A stretch of 64,000 bases of DNA from Bufo bufo (taxonomy: Eukaryota; Chordata; Amphibia; Anura; Bufonidae), in assembly GCF_905171765.1 (NCBI RefSeq), contig NC_053390.1, positions 308,702,984-308,766,983 of the forward strand, given 5' to 3'. Position numbers and translations under genes: made by a program. Position 1 is the first letter of the stretch. Every line of letters begins with the position of its first letter. Below, one piece after another: positions 59,043 through 64,000 of this stretch. Under the pieces are notes generated by a model. That model was not told the origin of the DNA. It was given only the letters and a program-made list of their open reading frames with translations, and ran no database searches.

Positions 59043-59142
59043 GGCACCGAAAACGCACGCAAATGAGGAGAGGGCGTGCCTCCTTTTAAGCGCGCCTACG
59101 CCCCTCCCACAAATGCAGGCTGACATGTCAGCCTTAAGCTAC
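59043..59142 (-). repeat. Ngaro split direct repeat A1 (100 bp)
   Basis: Partner of A2, at the 5' end of the element on the minus strand. Confidence 0.85.
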
Positions 59143-59207
59143 ATGTAGAGCTGTCTCACTACTGTGACCTGCGTCTCATCTTCTCCTCCAAGTATTTTTT
59201 TATTATA

Positions 59208-59614
59208 AGGCTACTATCACACTAAAGTTTTCTGGTATTGAGTTCTGTCATAGGGGCTCAATACCGGAAAAAAACGCTTCCGTTTTTTCCCAATTCATTG
59301 TCAATGGGGACAAAACTGAACTGAACAGAACGGAATCCTCCAAAATGCATTCCGTTCTGTTTAGTTGCGTTCCCAGACCGGAGAGCAAACCGCAACATGT
59401 TGTATTTTGCTTTCCGTCCTGGGATGTGGAGCAAGAAACGGTTCCGTCCCCCATTGACTTTCAATGGAGTTCATGGCGGATCCGTCTTGGCTATGTTACC
59501 GATAATACAACCGGATCTGTTCATAATGGATGCAGATGGTTGTATTATCAGTAACGGAAGTGTTTTTGCAGAACCCTGCCGGATCAATCAAAAACGCTAG
59601 TGTAAAAGTAGCCT
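59208..59614. mobile_element. MITE, AGGCTACTATCACACTA family
   Basis: AGGCTACTATCACACTA (59208) and TAGTGTAAAAGTAGCCT (59614) are inverted ends. The interior is rich in GGAACGGAA-type motifs and inverted segments. Confidence 0.65.
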
Positions 59615-59841
59615 AATTTATGTATTTTAAATTTGGCAACTAAAAATTTAATTTGGCTCCTGGGTATTTTTGCAGTCCTATGTAACACTACAGATAACAT
59701 AAGGTAAAAGGGTTCTCTGGGATTTACATATTGATATAGGTGATGTGGGCGGTGCGATATGTGGGTGTGGCTTGAGGGTGGCTTCATAATCTCCTATTGC
59801 CCGGGGGCCCCATGAGTTGTCAGTCCGCCCCTGTCAATGCA

Positions 59842-60436
59842 CCTTCAGAAAAGAGGCCATCACATCAGAATTTCTCAGTAATGCAGACTTGGCATTGGGG
59901 CCTATCACTTTAAATGATCCAATCTTAGAATACCCTAAAACAAATTTGACATTTTCTAAGGTATAAGAAAAACTAATTTGAATATTCACTTAGAAGGTCT
60001 CCTTTAAGACATACAACACTTTGTTGCCAAATAAAGAAAAAAGATTAGGCAAGACAGACAGTTGGAGACCAGACAAAACCATGTAAGGAAATGATTGAGA
60101 AAGATGCGAAAAAGAGAAGATAAGGCAGGTAATTTTCTATTACCTGAGAAAAGGGTGACAGATCTTAGGTTGGATCTATTTGCTCAGGTCACCAAATCTT
60201 TTTATCTTCATGGTGCAGAATCTGATAGCGATACCTTCCTTTTACAGTATATGATCTGATGCACAAATAATCCATAGAACTAAGTGTTTACTTGTATGTA
60301 CCATATAGCGATCCTCATTGTCACTATTAACACGTTAAGTAAGGGCAAGAAAATGTTGATTTGATTGACTTTTTCAATGGCTTTCATTGCTTGTTGCGTA
60401 GTGATATCAAACTCAGGTTTAGATTTAGTTCTACTG
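59842..60436. other. no recognised feature
   Basis: No gene or clear repeat was recognised between the hAT-type element and the next MITE. Confidence 0.4.
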
Positions 60437-61005
60437 AGGGCTCATGCCCACGAACGTAAGCGGACTGCATGCGGCGGTTGCGCAATACACGGGTCACTAG
60501 CCGTGTGCATTCCGCATCACGTATGCGGACCCATTCACTTGAATGGGTCCGCAAATCCGGAGATGCGGTACAGAAGCACGGATCGTAACCCCACAGAAGC
60601 ACTATGGAGGGCTTCCGTGGTGTTTCTGGCCGTGCCTCCGCACCGCAAAAAAGTAGTGCATGCACTACTTTTTTGCGGTTCGGACCGTGGGATGCGGATC
60701 ACGGACCCCATTAAAATTAATGGGTCCGCGATCCGCATGCGGCTGCCCCGCGGTCAGTGCCCATGCATTGGGCACTGACCGCAATAGGCATGAGCCCTAA
60801 ATCTGTATTTGTGTTAGGGCTCATGCACACAAACGTATTTTCTTTCCGTGTCCGTTCCATTTGCATTCCGTATGTCCATATTTCCGTTCCGCAAAAAAAT
60901 AGAACATGTCCTATTATTGTTACTGTTCTATTAGGGGCCAGCTGTTCCATTCTGCAAAATATGGAATGCACACGGACGTCATCTGTATTTTTTGCGTCCT
61001 AACCA
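60437..61005. mobile_element. AGGGCTC-family MITE (60437-60798) and a truncated second copy (60816-61005)
   Basis: The first copy has inverted ends AGGGCTCATGCCCACG and GGCATGAGCCCT and a long palindromic core around AGTAGTGCATGCACTACTTT. The second starts AGGGCTCATGCACACAAACG and lacks a right end. Confidence 0.65.
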
Positions 61006-61019
61006 GCAGCACATGTGGG

Positions 61020-62055
61020 GTTTATCCGTTCCAGTGAAACTGGTAGAACAGACGGATTATTTAATGAAGTCAAGTAATCAAGTAAATTAACGCCCCCATT
61101 ACCTCACTATAAGAGGCCACGCCCCCCCATACAACAGTGTGTTTTTTTCTGTCCTTGAGATTGCAGGACAGATGGGGGCAGCCATTTGACTGCCTTATAT
61201 TTTATATTTCTCTAACCTTTGTTTCTCTTTCAGGGCATGCTCTTGTCTCTCCCAGAGCCTGTGTGTATTCAGCCTCCAGTCACCTGCTGCTGCTGTGAGG
61301 AGCTGGTGCTCCTGCTCCCTCTAGTGGTTATTTTGTGCAGTTATAGCAAACTGTAGTAAAAGTTTGTTCAATTCCCTGGCGTCTGACGGCACTTCCGGGG
61401 CGGGGCTTAGCCAAATCTGGTACCAAATTGTATTATAAAAAGCCTCCGTCCATCCAGGCTGTTTCTGTTTGCAGCCTGGTTTGGTTACTTAGAGAAACTA
61501 TTGTAGTTAGCAACTTATTATGCTTTGGGTGTGTCTGGTTCTTCTCTTTCTCTAATGTATAAGTATTGTTCATTCATTATGGCTTACTTTTTCCGCAGAT
61601 AATGTCTTCTGCCGGTGATGGTGATCGTTCTGGGCGCAAAGCGACATCCAAGAGCAGATATCTGGTGTGTAGGGATTGTGAAACCCCTCTAGCAGACACG
61701 TATAAATTTAATAGGTGTCCTTCTTGCCGCCCTCCTCCTCTGCCTAATACGGAGCCTACCATACAGGACGTAGTAGTCTGGGTAAAGGACTTTGAGGACT
61801 CCACAATGAACACCCTAAAGAATTCCTTGTTGTCCAGAAGATCCCGTTCCCAATCTCCTCAGAGGTCTACTCCCATGCAGGAGGAAGCCTATCATACCAT
61901 GGACGAAGTCCATTCCTCTGAATCTAGCGGGGAGGAAGAAGAGGCCGTAAGGTACTTTTTTCCTGTAGAGAAGACCCAGAGATTACTTAGATTCATCCGG
62001 TCGAGGGACCAGGATGTTGATCCTGGGGAAGCTTCAGAGTCCACCTCTGGAGGGC
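61020..62055 (+). mobile_element. 5' part of a retroelement (DIRS-like), truncated
   Basis: A promoter-like leader precedes an ORF1 of gag type, and the element is cut at about 62055 by LTR-like sequence. No RT is present in the window. The class is inferred from the style of ORF1 and is uncertain. Confidence 0.4.
61397..61440 (+). promoter_or_regulatory. candidate retroelement promoter: GC box and TATA box
   Basis: GGGGCGGGG at 61397-61405 and TATAAAA at 61434-61440 stand about 30 bases apart, roughly 160 bases before the ORF1 ATG at 61602. Confidence 0.5.
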
Positions 62056-62198
62056 CAAGGTGTAACGGTCACGTACACACACACACACACACACACAGGG
62101 GGGAGGATAGTGACCACTGCGCTGCACCCTCACCCCTGGCCCTGCCTACTTGCCTCACGAGTCCTGATGACAGGGGACAACTGGATGGCAGTCCCTAA
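61602..62198 (+). pseudogene. retroelement ORF1 fragment with CXXC...CXXC zinc-ribbon motif
   Basis: From the internal ATG (61602) the frame begins MSSAGDGDRSGRKATSK and has a four-Cys pattern CRDC...CPSC near residues 23-44, followed by a serine/arginine-rich and acidic segment and RYFFPVEKTQRLLRFIRS. These features resemble the gag-like ORF1 of DIRS-type retrotransposons. Genuine sequence ends at about 62055; the rest of the frame is encoded by an inserted CA repeat and LTR-like sequence. The start at 61566 is also open but includes the leader. No function beyond element packaging is implied. Confidence 0.45.
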
Positions 62199-62575
62199 CT
62201 TAGGATACATGCGGGAAGGACAGACAAGACAAATAACGGATAGTGAACGGACCGGGTCAAAACCAAGAGGAAGCCGGGGTCATAAATACCAGGAGAGTCG
62301 AGAAGTACCAAAGGAGTCCGCAAAGAATAGTCAGGTGGAAGCCGAGGTAAAAATACCAGGAGGGATGCGCAGTACAGGAGGAGCAGGCAAAGGATCGACA
62401 GGGAACAGGATCAGGTAAGTATACAGGTATCCAACAAACGCCAGGAACCTAAATTAACAGGCAATCTGTGGCCAGCAGGCTGCCTGTATTTATAGTGGGG
62501 AGAGAGGGTCATGTGATGTGGCCAGCGTCACATGACCGACAGACCGACCAGTCGAGCACCGAGTGATCAGGTACC
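62056..62575 (-). repeat. LTR-like sequence with (CA)n run
   Basis: It begins TGTAACGGTCACG at 62059 with a (CA)n run at about 62075-62096, and further in contains CTCGGCTTCC/CCGGCTTCC-type repeats on the minus strand typical of amphibian LTRs. The right boundary near 62575 is uncertain. Confidence 0.4.
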
Positions 62576-62577
62576 GC

Positions 62578-63060
62578 AGTTTACAGAAACACCCCATATG
62601 TGGCCATAAACTGCTGTATGGGCACACGGCAGGGCGCAGAAGGAAAGGACCGCTATATGGCTTTTAAAGGGCAGATTTCTCTGGAATAATTTTCAGGTGC
62701 CATGTCACATTTGAAGACACCCTGAGGTACCTCCACAGTTGAAAACCCCAAGAAGTGACCCCATTTTGGAAACTACACCCCCCAAGGAATTTTTCAAGGC
62801 ATGTAGCGAGGACTTTGACCCAACAAGCGATTCATAGAATTTAGAAATATTTTGCTGTGAAAATGGAAAATTTTATTTTTTACAAGAAAATGTCTCTTTA
62901 GGCCCACATTATTTATTTTCACAAGGGGTAACAGAGTAAATTACACCCACAATTTGTTACCCATTCTCTCCTGAATATGGCAACACTTCATATGTGGCCG
63001 TAAACTGCTGTATGGGCACACTGTAAAGTTCAGTGTACTGATAAGCAACACCTGATGTAT
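62578..63060. repeat. fragment of the TTAA-family repeats (CACCCCATATGTGG motif)
   Basis: The motif ACACCCCATATGTGGCCATA and GCTGTATGGGCACAC appear here as at 1369, 22940, 24540 and 26260. Non-coding. Confidence 0.6.
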
Positions 63061-63084
63061 TCGGTATCCTACAAATTTTATATA

Positions 63085-64000
63085 TACAGTACAGACCAAA
63101 AGTTTGGACACACCTTCTCATTCAAAGAGTTCTCTTTATTTTCATGACTATGAAAATTGTAGATTCACACTGAAGGCATCAAAACTATGAATTAACACAC
63201 GTGGAATTATATACATAACAAACAAGTGTGAAACAACTGAAAATATGTCATATTCTAGGTTCTTCAAAGTAGCCACCTTTTGCTTTGATTACTGCTTTGC
63301 ACACTCTTGGCATTCTCTTGATGAGCTTCAAGAGGTAGTCCCCTGAAATGGTTTTCACTTCACAGGTGTGCCCTGTCAGGTTTAATAAGTGGGATTTCTT
63401 GCCTTATAAGTGGGGTTGGGACCATCAGTTGCGTTGAGGAGAAGTCAGGTGGATACACAGCTGATAGTCCTACTGAATAGACTGTTAGAATTTGTATTAT
63501 GGCAAGAAAAAAGCAGCTAAGTAAAGAAAAACGAGTGGCCATCATTACTTTAAGAAATAAAGGTCAGTCAGTCAGCCGAAAAATTGGGAAAACTTTGAAA
63601 GTAAGGGCTATTTGACCATGAAGGAGAGTGATGGGGTGCTGCGCCAGATGACCTGGCCTCCACAGTCACCGGACCTGAACCCAATCGAGATGGTTTGGGG
63701 TGAGCTGGACCGCAGAGTGAAGGCAAAAGGGCCAACAAGTGCTAAGCATCTCTGGGAACTCCTTCAAGACTGTTGGAAGACCATTTCAGGGGACTACCTC
63801 TTGAAGCTCATCAAGAGAATGCCAAGAGTGTGCAAAGCAGTAATCAAAGCAAAAAGTGGCTACTTTGAAGAACCTAGAATATGACATATTTTCAGTTGTT
63901 TCACACTTGTTTGTTATGTATATAATTCCACATGTGTTAATTCATAGTTTTGATGCCTTCATAGTCATGAAAATAAAGAAAACTCTTTGAATGAGAAGGT
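63085..64000 (+). mobile_element. internally deleted Tc1-like element, second copy, cut by window end
   Basis: The copy is nearly identical to 40275-41220 and has the same internal deletion junction. The right inverted end lies just past the window. The remnant frame at 63612-63884 retains [14 protein letters not shown]; the N-terminal start MARKKQLSKEK is at about 63499. Confidence 0.88.

Larger units (their letters stand above)
52934..59142 (-). mobile_element. Ngaro-type tyrosine-recombinase retrotransposon (6.2 kb), minus strand
   Basis: On the minus strand the order is A1 (59142-59043), leader with hairpin array, gag-like ORF, RT, RNase H, tyrosine recombinase, B1 (53338-53206), A2 (53205-53106), B2 (53066-52934). 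This A1-ORFs-B1-A2-B2 split direct repeat layout defines Ngaro elements within the DIRS order. A1/A2 are 100 bp and B1/B2 133 bp, each pair nearly identical. The coding part has at least two frameshifts and one stop, so the copy is dead as it stands. It is inserted in the hAT-type element. Confidence 0.85.
50260..59833. mobile_element. hAT-type element with 8-bp target duplication TCAATGCA, enlarged by insertions
   Basis: The left end CAGGGGCGGACTGACC (50260) is matched by its complement-type right end CAGTCCGCCCCTG (59833). TCAATGCA flanks both sides perfectly (50252-50259 and 59834-59841). About 9.6 kb lie between; the Ngaro element (52934-59142) accounts for 6.2 kb and other repeats (51197, 52194, 52602, 59208) for more. 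The stretch 50660-52190 is an unclassified repeat ending in a GTGTAGTG/CACTACAC palindrome (52163-52189). Confidence 0.8.

Overview
The window is eukaryotic, vertebrate and almost certainly amphibian (probably a frog or toad). It holds one recognisable host gene, a CEBPE-type bZIP transcription factor in two exons, set in DNA that is mostly transposons. The amphibian reading is an inference from the repeat families (TTAA-target MITEs, CAGGGGCG-ended hAT MITEs, Tc1-like elements, an Ngaro element) and from the gene. The species cannot be named from the sequence.

Layout. 1-6150: TTAA-flanked non-autonomous elements, then a 2.5-kb AATATTCG-rich element with an 8-bp target duplication. 6341-14413: three decayed Tc1-like transposons. 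14798-30455: the CEBPE gene, coding exon 1 at 14798-15244, a 14.9-kb intron, and coding exon 2 (bZIP domain) at 30141-30455. The intron contains several MITEs, a foldback element, a solo LTR with 5-bp target duplication, and a three-level nest of TTAA elements. 30456-42661: more MITEs, a tRNA-derived SINE relic, a Tc1 relic split by a TTAA element, an inverted-repeat insert with a 17-bp target duplication, an internally deleted Tc1 copy, and a 1.15-kb foldback with 375-bp arms whose loop carries a complete hammerhead ribozyme motif. 42831-50260: hAT-type MITEs, a large minisatellite and TTAA elements. 50260-59833: a hAT-type element with perfect 8-bp target duplications, now swollen to 9.6 kb by insertions, chiefly an Ngaro-type tyrosine-recombinase retrotransposon (52934-59142, minus strand). 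The Ngaro copy keeps its split direct repeats, gag-like, RT, RNase H and recombinase regions, and a leader array of hairpin-forming repeats. 59834-64000: MITEs, the 5' part of a retroelement with a TATA promoter and a zinc-ribbon ORF1, LTR-like sequence, and a second copy of the deleted Tc1 element running off the window.

Apart from CEBPE no host protein gene was found. All transposase and retroelement reading frames seen are broken or incomplete, except the gag-like ORF of the Ngaro element. The most notable signals are the hammerhead ribozyme in the foldback loop, the covarying hairpin array in the Ngaro leader, the intact Ngaro split-repeat architecture, and two Tc1 derivatives sharing one internal deletion.
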